16,435 nt of DNA. Origin: Bacteroidales bacterium UBA4073 (lineage in GTDB: Bacteria; Bacteroidota; Bacteroidia; Bacteroidales; Tenuifilaceae). Under the pieces are notes generated by a model. That model saw only the letters and a list, made by a program, of their open reading frames with translations, did no database searches and was not told where the DNA came from. A program made the position numbers and the translations under genes. This document shows positions 6,557-14,030 of the stretch, in pieces. The DNA is taken from assembly GCA_002383425.1 (NCBI GenBank), contig DFYV01000079.1, positions 5,125 through 21,559 on the forward strand. Direction: 5' to 3'. Numbering within the stretch: position 1 is the stretch's first letter; each line of letters begins with the position of its first letter.

Positions 6557-7022
6557 TGCCAACTTGTTTATATATGTGATAAAACTACATAGTATAATCC
6601 ATTTTGGGTGTATTTATGTAACTGTTATAACAGTTATTCCTTACAAATTTAAAAATATTTTCACAGTTCATCAAGAGGCAATTTGATTTTTTGTGAGCAA
6701 TTTTCACTCTCATATTCCTGTTTCTTGAACTTTTACAAGTTCATTCAAATTTAAAACCTTCTTAAAACTTTCGCAAACTATTCGTCAAAATATTAGTGAG
6801 TAAAGCTAAATAATGTTAAATACCATTTAAAGGCTGTTGCTTCGGTACGCTGCGCTACTCAGCAACCATCATAAAATCTATCCAAACTTATTAATCAGCT
6901 AATAATCATCAATATATACTTTTTGCATGCTTTAGGCAGAATTATTTTCATAGGGAATATATCCATCGTCAGACCATGTGTTTGTCAATTTGCCGTTCCA
7001 TGCAATATTTTCATTCAAAACC
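6557..7022. repeat. Long direct repeat B, copy 1 (466 bp)
   Basis: Runs from TGCCAAC (6557-6563) to TCATTCAAAACC and is repeated in the same orientation at 11721-12186, with the same total length and scattered substitutions. It contains a perfect 18-base palindrome TAACTGTTATAACAGTTA (6619-6636), a TATGT/ACATA stem near its left end, and a hairpin GTTGCT/AGCAAC (6836-6866) around GCTTCGGTACGC. No coding frame is conserved between the copies that I can see. Together the two copies bracket the NERD-helicase module. Confidence 0.9.
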
Positions 7023-7034
7023 GCCGTTGCCGAG

Positions 7035-7299
7035 CGAGTCCTCTCGTGTGGCTTATGCGAAAGCATAACATTACCTGGCCACAACAACCCCTCTCAACAG
7101 GCTCTACTCCTACTGGCATAATCCCTTGCGCTGCTACCTATGTAATCCTGCGAAATGTAAGCTAAGCCTTCTTCAACAGGTTTGTTGTGAATACTGCTAA
7201 TCTTTTCAAAGATCACTTTATTGCTCCAGAGTTCAATAGGTTTATTATTGTGTTGCCGATACTTATAATCCTTCCTTGGTTTCCACACGAGAGGACTCG
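7035..7299. mobile_element. Decayed RAYT element with 17-bp inverted ends
   Basis: Perfect 17-base inverted repeats CGAGTCCTCTCGTGTGG (7035-7051) and CCACACGAGAGGACTCG (7283-7299) enclose a remnant of a REP-associated tyrosine transposase. Each end can itself form a small hairpin (CGAG-TCCT-CTCG; CACGAG-AGGA-CTCGTG). A subterminal hairpin TTATGC-GAAA-GCATAA lies at 7053-7068. Such foldable ends are typical of HUH/Y1 transposons, so this looks like an internally deleted, non-autonomous copy sitting right beside repeat B copy 1. Confidence 0.7.
7071..7282 (-). pseudogene. C-terminal fragment of REP-associated tyrosine transposase
   Basis: The minus-strand translation gives KPIELWSNKVIFEKI, then SIHNKPVEEGLAYISQDY and IGSSARDYAS. 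This matches the well-known C-terminal pattern of Y1_Tnp/RAYT proteins (NKPIELWS...YIHNNPVEAG...PEDYLYSSARDYAG). The N-terminal HUH motif and the catalytic Tyr part are absent. The frame breaks after DYASRSRAC (TGA at 7094-7096); a shift of frame continues LLRGVVVAR to TAA at 7071-7073, which looks like the original ending. The gene is therefore truncated at its 5' end and frameshifted. RAYTs mobilise or relate to REP palindromes, consistent with the inverted hairpin ends around it. Confidence 0.75.
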
Positions 7300-7399
7300 T
7301 GCGGTAGCGAGGGCGTTGGCTTTGCAAACTCTTTGACAAAACTTTGGTCTGTGCGTTGGCTTGCGGGACTTTGGCAATGTGCTTGCAAAATGGGTAGTG

Positions 7400-8605
7400 T
7401 TATTCAATTACTTTTAAATTTATTGCTTTCTCTTTTTTGTCGTCTTTGGGTGGTAACAATTTAAACTCTACCTCAAGACCAACTTTTAATTTTGATATTA
7501 TTGTGTCGTTTGCATTTACTCTGAAATAGACTGATTTTGAGTTATCATATTTTAAAAATCCATCTGCTCCCTTTTCGTCATTGTGTAATATTTTATCAAT
7601 TCTACCTTTTAGCTTTTCATTAGTTGATTTGGAAAAGTGTCTCTTTTCAGGTTGTTGTGGCTTCAAGGAATTCCAATAATTCTTTAACTCTGCCTTCAGT
7701 TTTGGCAATCCGCTAATGTCGGTCTGAGTAAATGAAAATTGATTAAGAGTTGATGTTAAAGAATTTGGAACACTCCATTCTTCTTGAAGTCGTAGCAATT
7801 TTGACAATAAATAATGTTTGAATGATAGCTCTTGTTCTCCTTTTAATTTCAATAAATCTCCAATCAAAACGAGTAAGCCAACCTTATACTCAATGTCTCC
7901 AAAATTGTTAATGGCATCATTTGCATACTTGAATGCTTTTTCGACTTCGCCTTTATCCTTATAAATTTCAGCAACCTCACTTTGTATAAACCATTCCTTT
8001 TTTCTTTTTAATACTTGTAATAATTCATTTAGTGCTTCGTCTGAGTTACCTAAATGTTTTTTCGATAAAGCTATTCTTCTTGCGAACCATACTTCATTTG
8101 AATAATGAAACTTTTCAAATGATTCCAAAGCTTTCTTTGATAGGTCGAAACATTCTTGATAGTGTTGTGTCTCGAATAGAGCCTTCGTTTTAAAGGCATA
8201 CCAATCTTCCTTTGCAGAAGCTAATTCCATTGGCTTTTTTACTCCCTTTCTCTCCACTTCAATGGTTTTGCATTCAGTATCTAGTAGGTCTGGATTAACT
8301 AGGTCACAAAACCTATTCACTACAGCCCAGTTAACTGATGGTTTGTCTTTGAACTTTTTAAGTAAATAGTGAAAATTCTTTGGATCAAGAATTACGTTGT
8401 ATTGTTTGATAAAGTTGAAAATAACATCATACTGATTAGTTTCTATTAATGCACTAATCATTTCGTAAACAATAAACTTGTTTAAGCCGATTTGCTCAGG
8501 TGTAAATTTGCCTTTATTATCTTTAAAATACTTTAGAGCCTCAGCGAATTTTTTCTCTTTGTTTAGTTTTGATATAGCCTGACTGAAATCAAAAAGTGAA
8601 GCCAT
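7400..8605 (-). CDS. TPR protein with C-terminal cold-shock-like domain
   Basis: A 401-residue protein. Residues about 1-260 are helical repeats; the clearest TPR-like units are WYAFKTKALFETQHYQECFD and the run from VWFARRIALSKKHLGNSDEA through WFIQSEVAEIYKDKGEVEKA. The last ~70 residues look like a cold-shock/OB fold: LKGRIDKIL, GADGFLKYD, SVYFRVN, LKVGLEVEFKLLPP, and a closing KEKAINLKVIE, parallel to the 'kG.I..i...GfI..dvFf...G..V.F.....K..A..V' pattern of CSDs. This suggests a scaffold that holds single-stranded nucleic acid. The ATG at 8605 lies 1 base after the helicase stop. A TTG at 8614 would overlap it by 8 bases, but ATG is preferred. Almost certainly co-translated with, and a partner of, the NERD helicase. 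I know of no named system with this pair. Confidence 0.8.
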   Translation of the reverse strand: MASLFDFSQAISKLNKEKKFAEALKYFKDNKGKFTPEQIGLNKFIVYEMISALIETNQYDVIFNFIKQYNVILDPKNFHYLLKKFKDKPSVNWAVVNRFCDLVNPDLLDTECKTIEVERKGVKKPMELASAKEDWYAFKTKALFETQHYQECFDLSKKALESFEKFHYSNEVWFARRIALSKKHLGNSDEALNELLQVLKRKKEWFIQSEVAEIYKDKGEVEKAFKYANDAINNFGDIEYKVGLLVLIGDLLKLKGEQELSFKHYLLSKLLRLQEEWSVPNSLTSTLNQFSFTQTDISGLPKLKAELKNYWNSLKPQQPEKRHFSKSTNEKLKGRIDKILHNDEKGADGFLKYDNSKSVYFRVNANDTIISKLKVGLEVEFKLLPPKDDKKEKAINLKVIE

Positions 8606-8606
8606 T

Positions 8607-11426
8607 TTAACCAATTTGTTTGTTAATGGAATCTTTGAATATTTCCCAAATATTTGGACTTGAGTAATATTTGGCTGTTATTTTTGTAAATGCTCCGTCA
8701 CCATTATAATCAACCTCAACATCAAGTTCATTCTGCTCATCAATTAGTTTTATTTTGTCTTTATATTTTGTTTGAATAACTTGCACAAACCGAACATTGG
8801 AATTGCTCAGTGTATTTGCTAAATCTTCATAGCTTAATTTTCTCCATTTTTCTCTGATAATGTCAAAATTGAAAGTATCATTCTCGCTTGTGAGAACATT
8901 TATTATCTCATTTCCAACAGCTTTATTACCACCAGTTAGATTTGGATTTCTAAACTTACCTTGCCTATTATAACTGAATGATAATGCTGCGGTTTGATTA
9001 TTTTTCGTGAAGTGGTATCTCTCTTGCCAATTCAGATTTTCTATTCTTTCAATTTGAATCGGTTTGCCGTGGATTTTAGAATTAACAAACTCATTTAATT
9101 CCCTTAGTCTTTCTGTTTGCTCTTTGCTTTCTGCGATGTAAAAGAACTCTGTTTGCTTAACTCCTATGTTGCTGTCTGATAATTCTGTTTTATCAAAAGG
9201 GCTGATTGGCTTATAGTTAATTAAAGATACTTCCTGTTTTGCTCTGCTTATGCCTGTATAAAGCCATTTAAAATGCTGTTGGTTGGTTTTGCCAACACTT
9301 TCGCCAGGGTCAATATTGAATACTACCTCATTCCATTTGTAAGACATTGATTTATGTACTGTCATTGCCCAACCGAACCTTAATAAGGCAGCATTTTTAA
9401 ACTTGTAAAACAAAGTTGACGGCATATTACGAAGTAATGACTGAACTTTTAAGTTAATTTTGCTTTTAACTCTTTTTCCGTTTTTCAAATCATTAAATAG
9501 AGCAGCTAATTCTTCATCAACCTTATATTTCCCGTTTTCAAAGTTTTTTACTTCTTTTTCGGCTAACCGATATAGATATATCTTGTAGGCTAGTAGCTCG
9601 TTTTTTGATAATTCAGCTTTGGAGTTTAATCTGTAGTTTTCAAATGATATTATTTTCGCATTATTACCTGATTCAGAAATATTCAATTCAATTTCTCTGA
9701 AAGTTATTGTTGCAATTAGTTCCCCCTTTTTTGTAGATATTGATTCACTTGTTATTTTATCGGAAACAGTATTAACAATAGCAAACTGCCCATTAAAGAT
9801 TCTTTTTGGTGTAGAATTGGAGTCATTTTCATCTTCGATGGATATATTATTACTGAAATACACCAAATCCCCTTTTGCAATATCAGTTCCGTTACCAAGA
9901 ATTTTTTCTTTAATCCATAGATTCGCTTTTTGTGAATCATCATTGCTAAAATAAAGAAGGTGACCACTTCCATTCTCAATGAGTTGTGTAACTTTTTCTT
10001 TGAAAGATTCCCTTTTAAGAAAACGAAATGAATCGCTTTCAAAGAATTTCAAAGAGTGGAAATGTTGACTTCTAATGCCATCAACACAAAATAATGCTTG
10101 CTTAGTAATAAATGAAAATTCATGTTTATCAGATAATTGATAAGCATTTGTTTTTAACTCGTATGCTTCTTCCAAGTAAGAAGGATTTAGTGGGGTTTCA
10201 TCTGTATTTCCAATGTGTAATTGATAAGGGTCGCCAATGAAGATTATTTTTCTTTTTGAATTTTTCAAGTCCGAGAAGCGAATAAAGTCTTTCAACACAT
10301 ACCCACTACCAAAAATCAAATCAAGTGATTGATAAAATGAATCTGAAACTAATTGAGCTTCATCAACTATAAACAAAGCATTATTCGAGTTATCACAATT
10401 TTTTAAAGGAACTGATTCAAACTGAATATTTTCATCTTCGTCATATTCTTGGCTCTTTTCTTCATCAACCTTTAACTCTGACTTCTTTCCTCCATAAATG
10501 AATGAGTAAATACTGTTGACTTTTTCAATTCCTATTGAAGACATTAAATTGTTTGCAACTCTACTTGATGATGCAAATACTTCTGTTTCTTGAACTCCAA
10601 TTTTAAAAGCAATGTCTTGTATGTAAGGAATCAAAAATGATTTGCCGCTATTTGTAGTTCCTTGCAGGACAAACGTATTTTGGTCGGGATTTTCTAAGAA
10701 TGACTTTATTTCTGATAATGCTACGTTTTGGTCGGGATGAAGTATTGAATAATCTAGTGTTTCAGATTTTACAGCAAAATCTTTCAGTTTATCCTCTAAT
10801 GGCTTCTCGTCTATCTTAAATGTGTCTGCCCGAAATACTTCTTTAAAAGCGTTATATGAATTGATTGTTAAGTGAACGTCTTTGTCGATAACATCAATAA
10901 TGTCTTTGATTTTTTCAACGAAATTAATTTTGTCAATTATCCAGAACGCAAGTTCCTTTGAGCCCGGAATTTCTCTGTTAAGCTCGATTTCTTTTTGAAA
11001 GCATACTATGCTAACAATATGGTTACAATCTAGTTTGTCGCCAGTAGAAAGATTTTTAGAAATATATTTCGTGAATACTTCGCTGAATCTTCGCTTTTGA
11101 TTTTTTAGTTGAATAAACGGATTAATTGAGCTGCCTCCTTTTATTTGTTCTCCATCTGAATTTGTCCAAATTCCTAACTCAAAGTTTTTTTCGTTCGGAA
11201 TATTTATTTTTCCTCCAAAATTTTTAAAATCAATAATACAAACGACTTGTTCTGTTATTAACAAAGCGTCAATTTGTAGCCTCTCTTCAACTTCACATAA
11301 AGGACTGCCTATTAATAGTCCTGACTTCCCACTATCCTCAAAAGACTTTGATAGATGCCGTGCAAAATCCCTAAAAAAGGAATTCTCATAGTTCTTTGAG
11401 TATGTGTTTTTCCTTACTTCTAACAT
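8607..11426 (-). CDS. NERD nuclease domain fused to SF1 DNA/RNA helicase
   Basis: A 939-residue protein. The N-terminus (about 10-130) is a NERD-type nuclease domain: CEVEERLQIDALLITEQ, then CIIDFKNFGGKI, giving candidate PD-(D/E)xK residues Glu46, Asp53, Asp66 and Lys68. The helicase has Walker A GTTNSGKS (256-263), Walker B FIVDEAQ (352-358), motif III IGDPYQL (397-403), motif V near WAMTVHKSMS (686-695) and motif VI YTGISRAK (723-730). This matches SF1 helicases of the DUF2075/UvrD_C_2 type. The C-terminal ~180 residues are unassigned and end in an extended strand-rich region. All core motifs look intact, so an active ATPase and possibly a nuclease are likely. It is followed immediately by the TPR-CSD gene. 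NERD-helicase proteins are frequent in defence islands; a defence role here is inference. Confidence 0.9.
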   Translation of the reverse strand: MLEVRKNTYSKNYENSFFRDFARHLSKSFEDSGKSGLLIGSPLCEVEERLQIDALLITEQVVCIIDFKNFGGKINIPNEKNFELGIWTNSDGEQIKGGSSINPFIQLKNQKRRFSEVFTKYISKNLSTGDKLDCNHIVSIVCFQKEIELNREIPGSKELAFWIIDKINFVEKIKDIIDVIDKDVHLTINSYNAFKEVFRADTFKIDEKPLEDKLKDFAVKSETLDYSILHPDQNVALSEIKSFLENPDQNTFVLQGTTNSGKSFLIPYIQDIAFKIGVQETEVFASSSRVANNLMSSIGIEKVNSIYSFIYGGKKSELKVDEEKSQEYDEDENIQFESVPLKNCDNSNNALFIVDEAQLVSDSFYQSLDLIFGSGYVLKDFIRFSDLKNSKRKIIFIGDPYQLHIGNTDETPLNPSYLEEAYELKTNAYQLSDKHEFSFITKQALFCVDGIRSQHFHSLKFFESDSFRFLKRESFKEKVTQLIENGSGHLLYFSNDDSQKANLWIKEKILGNGTDIAKGDLVYFSNNISIEDENDSNSTPKRIFNGQFAIVNTVSDKITSESISTKKGELIATITFREIELNISESGNNAKIISFENYRLNSKAELSKNELLAYKIYLYRLAEKEVKNFENGKYKVDEELAALFNDLKNGKRVKSKINLKVQSLLRNMPSTLFYKFKNAALLRFGWAMTVHKSMSYKWNEVVFNIDPGESVGKTNQQHFKWLYTGISRAKQEVSLINYKPISPFDKTELSDSNIGVKQTEFFYIAESKEQTERLRELNEFVNSKIHGKPIQIERIENLNWQERYHFTKNNQTAALSFSYNRQGKFRNPNLTGGNKAVGNEIINVLTSENDTFNFDIIREKWRKLSYEDLANTLSNSNVRFVQVIQTKYKDKIKLIDEQNELDVEVDYNGDGAFTKITAKYYSSPNIWEIFKDSINKQIG

Positions 11427-11720
11427 TTCACTAATATCGTTAATTGTAAAGCGTTGGCAAAAAATGGCTCTTTTGGTTTTGCGAAGGGTTGGCTTGTGTG
11501 TCGGGCAAAACCAAATGTGCCATTTGTGCAGCTGGCTAAAATTGTTTTAAAAAAATGTGCGGTGGGGAAAAAATAAAAAACATAGGGTCGGTCAGCGTGT
11601 CGGTTTAGATGCTGTACGTTTGTAATATCGTTTCTATGTATTTGGTCGTCTGTCAAAATGGTTTACTTTTTCTTGTTTTAATCGTCTGTTTGTTGTTGTC
11701 GGGTCGTTCTTTACACTTGC
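11427..11720. other. Leader region upstream of the NERD helicase
   Basis: No supportable gene. It contains a perfect 11-base inverted repeat TTTGGTTTTGC (11472-11482) and GCAAAACCAAA (11505-11515) with a 22-base loop, about 45 bases upstream of the helicase start codon. It could be a regulatory hairpin in the 5' leader. The surrounding GCGTTGGC/GGTTGGCTTGTG wording recurs loosely at 7312-7360, just past the 3' end of the TPR-CSD gene. I see no clear TAnnTTTG promoter box. Confidence 0.45.
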
Positions 11721-12186
11721 TGCCAACTCGTTTATATATGTGATAAAACTACATAGTATAATCCATTTTGAGTGTATTTATATAACTGCTATAACAGCTA
11801 TCCCTTACAAATTTAAAAATATTTTCACAGTTCATCAAAGGGCAATTTGATTTTTTGTGAGCAATTTTCACTCTCATATTCCTGTTTTTTGAACTTTTAC
11901 AAGTTTAAACAAAGTTAAATTTTTTCTAAAACTTTCGCAAACGATTCATCAAAATATTAATGAGTTTAGTCAAAAAAGTTATATTACTGACCATAAACCA
12001 TTGCTTCGGTACGCTTCGCTACTCTACAACCATCATAAAATCTGGCCGAACTTATTAATCCGCTAATAATCATCAACATATACTTTTTGCAGGCTTTAGG
12101 CAGAATTATTTTTATATGGAATGCATCCATCGGCATATCATGTGTTTGTCAATTTGCCGTTCCATGCAATATTTTCATTCCAAACC
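11721..12186. repeat. Long direct repeat B, copy 2 (466 bp)
   Basis: Second copy of 6557-7022 in the same orientation, beginning TGCCAACTCGTTTATATATG and ending TCATTCCAAACCA. The 18-base palindrome of copy 1 is here TAACTGCTATAACAGCTA (11783-11800). Its two T-to-C changes become G-T wobbles when the minus strand is folded. The GTTGCT/AGCAAC hairpin of copy 1 is lost here (CATTGCTTCGG...TCTACAACC). The copies are diverged enough not to be a recent duplication. Confidence 0.9.
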
Positions 12187-12242
12187 AAAAATATATGACG
12201 TTGCATTCATTGTAATAAATGCAAATCGGTATTACTACTGGA

Positions 12243-12290
12243 AATAAATAAACAAGGGGCACCAGCAGGCACCCCTCGTTTATTTTTATC
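12243..12290 (-). terminator. Intrinsic terminator hairpin, possibly bidirectional
   Basis: An inverted repeat AAATAAACAAGGGG / CCCCTCGTTTATTT (one mismatch) closes a 12-base loop and is T-rich on both flanks. It starts about 10 bases past the stop of the 281-residue secreted protein (minus strand), so it should end that transcript. It also marks the right boundary between backbone and accessory region and would insulate the island. Confidence 0.8.
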
Positions 12291-12296
12291 ATAAAG

Positions 12297-13142
12297 CTAA
12301 CTAATGGCCGTATCAACCAGTTCGTCAACAAATGCTTTTATTGATTTTGAATCGGTAGCTCCGTAAAAATCGTAAAAGTATTCTATTAGGTATTTCTTTA
12401 TATCATCCTTACCCATTTTTTGTTTTACAAGGATAGGAATAATGGTCATAAACTCATTGGTAACGGTTTCCTTATCAACAAAGGCAAGGTTAAACCTGGT
12501 AATTTCCTCGCTGGTTTTTGTATTCTTTTCATAGAGGTAAACAGCCACCGCAGGAATCTCATTCTGGGTAATTACACCGGCACTGGTGTTCATCAGCTTG
12601 TCGCGTTCTATAAGTATTGATGAGCTATCGTACCCCAACTTTTTAGAAACCGGATTATTATTTACCCTGTAGTAAAATACGATAAATTTATTCTCATCAA
12701 TTGGGTATGCCTGTGGGTTGATGGGAACCGAAACATTTTCGCCAATAATGGTAAACTTGTCGTTCCCAAAGTATGTACGAAGGTCGCTGACCATGGTTTC
12801 ATCGGGGCGATAGCGTTCGGCCATTAGGCTGCGCCGTTTGGTGGGTACTGCAATGTCCTGTACCAAAGCCGAAAGCTGCTGGATGGTTTCCGGAGCCGGT
12901 GGCTCATGCAGCTTAATCATGTAACGCCCCATGTTTTGTCCAATTGAAATCACGTAAGAATCAAACGAGTCAAAAGTAATCCTATCTGTAGGTTGAAGAA
13001 TGTCGCCCGCTTTAAGATGGGTTCCTGTTTTGTCGCTGGTTACCTTTCCGTTTGTCCGGGTAACTATAAACGATTCCTGTGCCTGTCCATTAATTGCTAT
13101 GGCAAGCAACATGGCTACTACAAGTTTAACTACTGGTTTCAT
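12297..13142 (-). CDS. Secreted protein of unknown function
   Basis: A 281-residue protein with a clear signal peptide (MKPVVKLVVAMLLAIAINGQ, cleavage probably after AQA). The mature N-terminus is strand-rich, with FIVTRTNGKVTSDKTGTHLKA followed by GDILQPTDRI, which recalls the start of FecR/SLBB-like beta domains ('G.v....g..lk.Gd.l...d.i'). The middle includes GENVSVPINPQAYPIDENKF and a strand-rich FIVFYYRVNN; the C-terminus is helical. I chose the ATG at 13142 because it gives the signal peptide; an upstream in-frame start at 13181 would put 13 non-signal residues in front. Last gene of the backbone block, followed by a terminator. A TAACTTTG box lies upstream. Function unknown. Confidence 0.75.
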   Translation of the reverse strand: MKPVVKLVVAMLLAIAINGQAQESFIVTRTNGKVTSDKTGTHLKAGDILQPTDRITFDSFDSYVISIGQNMGRYMIKLHEPPAPETIQQLSALVQDIAVPTKRRSLMAERYRPDETMVSDLRTYFGNDKFTIIGENVSVPINPQAYPIDENKFIVFYYRVNNNPVSKKLGYDSSSILIERDKLMNTSAGVITQNEIPAVAVYLYEKNTKTSEEITRFNLAFVDKETVTNEFMTIIPILVKQKMGKDDIKKYLIEYFYDFYGATDSKSIKAFVDELVDTAIS

Positions 13143-13178
13143 GGCGATATTTTTTGTTATTGTACTCAAATAACGTAC

Positions 13179-13186
13179 CAAAGTTA
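13179..13186 (-). promoter_or_regulatory. Candidate Bacteroidetes -7 box TAACTTTG
   Basis: The minus-strand TAACTTTG matches the TAnnTTTG element used by the Bacteroidetes primary sigma factor. It lies 37 bases before the chosen start codon at 13142. No good TTTG-like -33 box is seen at the expected distance. Related TAACTTTA boxes lie before the LD-carboxypeptidase (16195-16202) and the SPFH operon (6528-6535). Confidence 0.4.
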
Positions 13187-13271
13187 CACTTTTTAGCTGA
13201 ACCCTTGTGGTGTTTAAAACTAAATTTACGCGAGTTGGCTAAATTATCTCTCTTTTTTCTGCTTTCGTTAC

Positions 13272-13598
13272 TTACTTTATGTTTCTTGAAGTAACAAGTT
13301 TATATGAATGGTCAACCCATTCCAGAATTAGCTTGTCGGGTAATGAACCATCGATGTTTATGGTATTCCAATGACGTTTATTCATGTGGTAGCCTGGTTG
13401 TACTGCCTGGTATTTCTCACGGAGTTCAATGGCCAGTTCGGGATTACATTTTACGGTAAGTTGTGTTTCACCGCTAAGGTTAACCATTACAAAAATTTTT
13501 TTGTTTACTTTGAAAACCAACGTGTCGTTGTCGAATGGTAAACTTTCGGTAACGTTGGGCTTGGCAATGCAATGCTCTCTTAGCTGTTCAATGTTCAT
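13272..13598 (-). CDS. MmcQ/YjbR family protein
   Basis: A 108-residue protein matching the MmcQ/YjbR fold: MNIEQLREHCIAKPNVTESL, PFDNDTLVFKVNKKIF, LTVKCNPELAIELREKY, and the hallmark YHMNKRHWNTINIDGSLPD (about 73-91) before LILEWVDHSYKLV. The family is a double-wing fold often annotated as DNA-binding, of poorly known role; length is typical. The frame is open to 13730, but I chose the ATG at 13598 because the family usually begins with this helix and the longer version would overlap yraN. The gene follows yraN by about 40 bases on the same strand, a neighbourhood I regard as backbone. Confidence 0.9.
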   Translation of the reverse strand: MNIEQLREHCIAKPNVTESLPFDNDTLVFKVNKKIFVMVNLSGETQLTVKCNPELAIELREKYQAVQPGYHMNKRHWNTINIDGSLPDKLILEWVDHSYKLVTSRNIK

Positions 13599-13638
13599 TT
13601 GGCTATTGTATATGATTTTACTGCAATGTTTTGTATTA

Positions 13639-14016
13639 TTACGGCATTGGGTAAAAGGCATCCTCAATGTGTTCAATTTCGGGCGGCGTCCACTGATTGA
13701 TAACAATCGAAATAATGTCGAACCTGACATCGCAGTTTAGGTTGTACCTTCGAACATACTCATCGGCTGCCTCAACAATAAGTTTTTGTTTCTTCCTCCT
13801 AACCGATTCCTTGGGCTCTTCCCAGTAGTTAGTGCTTCGGGTTTTTACCTCAACAACCACAATGGTATCGTTTTGCTTTGTAACCAGGTCGAGCTCTTTA
13901 TGTCCGAAATGCCAATTCCTGTGTAAAATTTTATACCCCTTTTCTGCCAGGTAATTGGCTGCAATTTCTTCGCCCTTACTTCCTAAATTCTGGTTTGTAC
14001 TGCTGTTTATCGCCAT
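13639..14016 (-). CDS. yraN: YraN (UPF0102) nuclease-like protein
   Basis: A 125-residue protein with the UPF0102 signature: NLGSKGEEIAANYLAEKGY, ILHRNWHFGHKELDLV, and IVVVEVKTRS. Candidate PD-(D/E)xK-type residues are Glu16, Glu41, Asp43, Glu56 and Lys58, resembling Holliday-junction resolvase-like folds. The biochemical role is not established for most members. The length fits the family and the start codon at 14016 places the GxxGE motif at the usual distance. It faces away from a decayed plus-strand gene (14031-14233) and is followed by the YjbR-like gene. Confidence 0.92.
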   Translation of the reverse strand: MAINSSTNQNLGSKGEEIAANYLAEKGYKILHRNWHFGHKELDLVTKQNDTIVVVEVKTRSTNYWEEPKESVRRKKQKLIVEAADEYVRRYNLNCDVRFDIISIVINQWTPPEIEHIEDAFYPMP

Positions 14017-14030
14017 TACGTGTAACTTTT

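Noticed and set aside
6923..7165. Plus-strand open frame of 80 codons over repeat B and the RAYT remnant
   Set aside because: It crosses the repeat boundary and is antisense to the transposase fragment; the repeat B part has no conserved frame in copy 2.
9752..10042. Minus-strand frame of 96 codons inside the helicase gene
   Set aside because: It is an alternative frame within an intact 939-residue gene with complete helicase motifs.
11420..11656. Minus-strand frame of 78 codons upstream of the helicase
   Set aside because: Its translation has no recognisable pattern and it runs through the leader inverted repeat and into the helicase start region.
13429..13740. Plus-strand frame of 103 codons
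   Set aside because: It is antisense to the well-supported YjbR-like and YraN genes.
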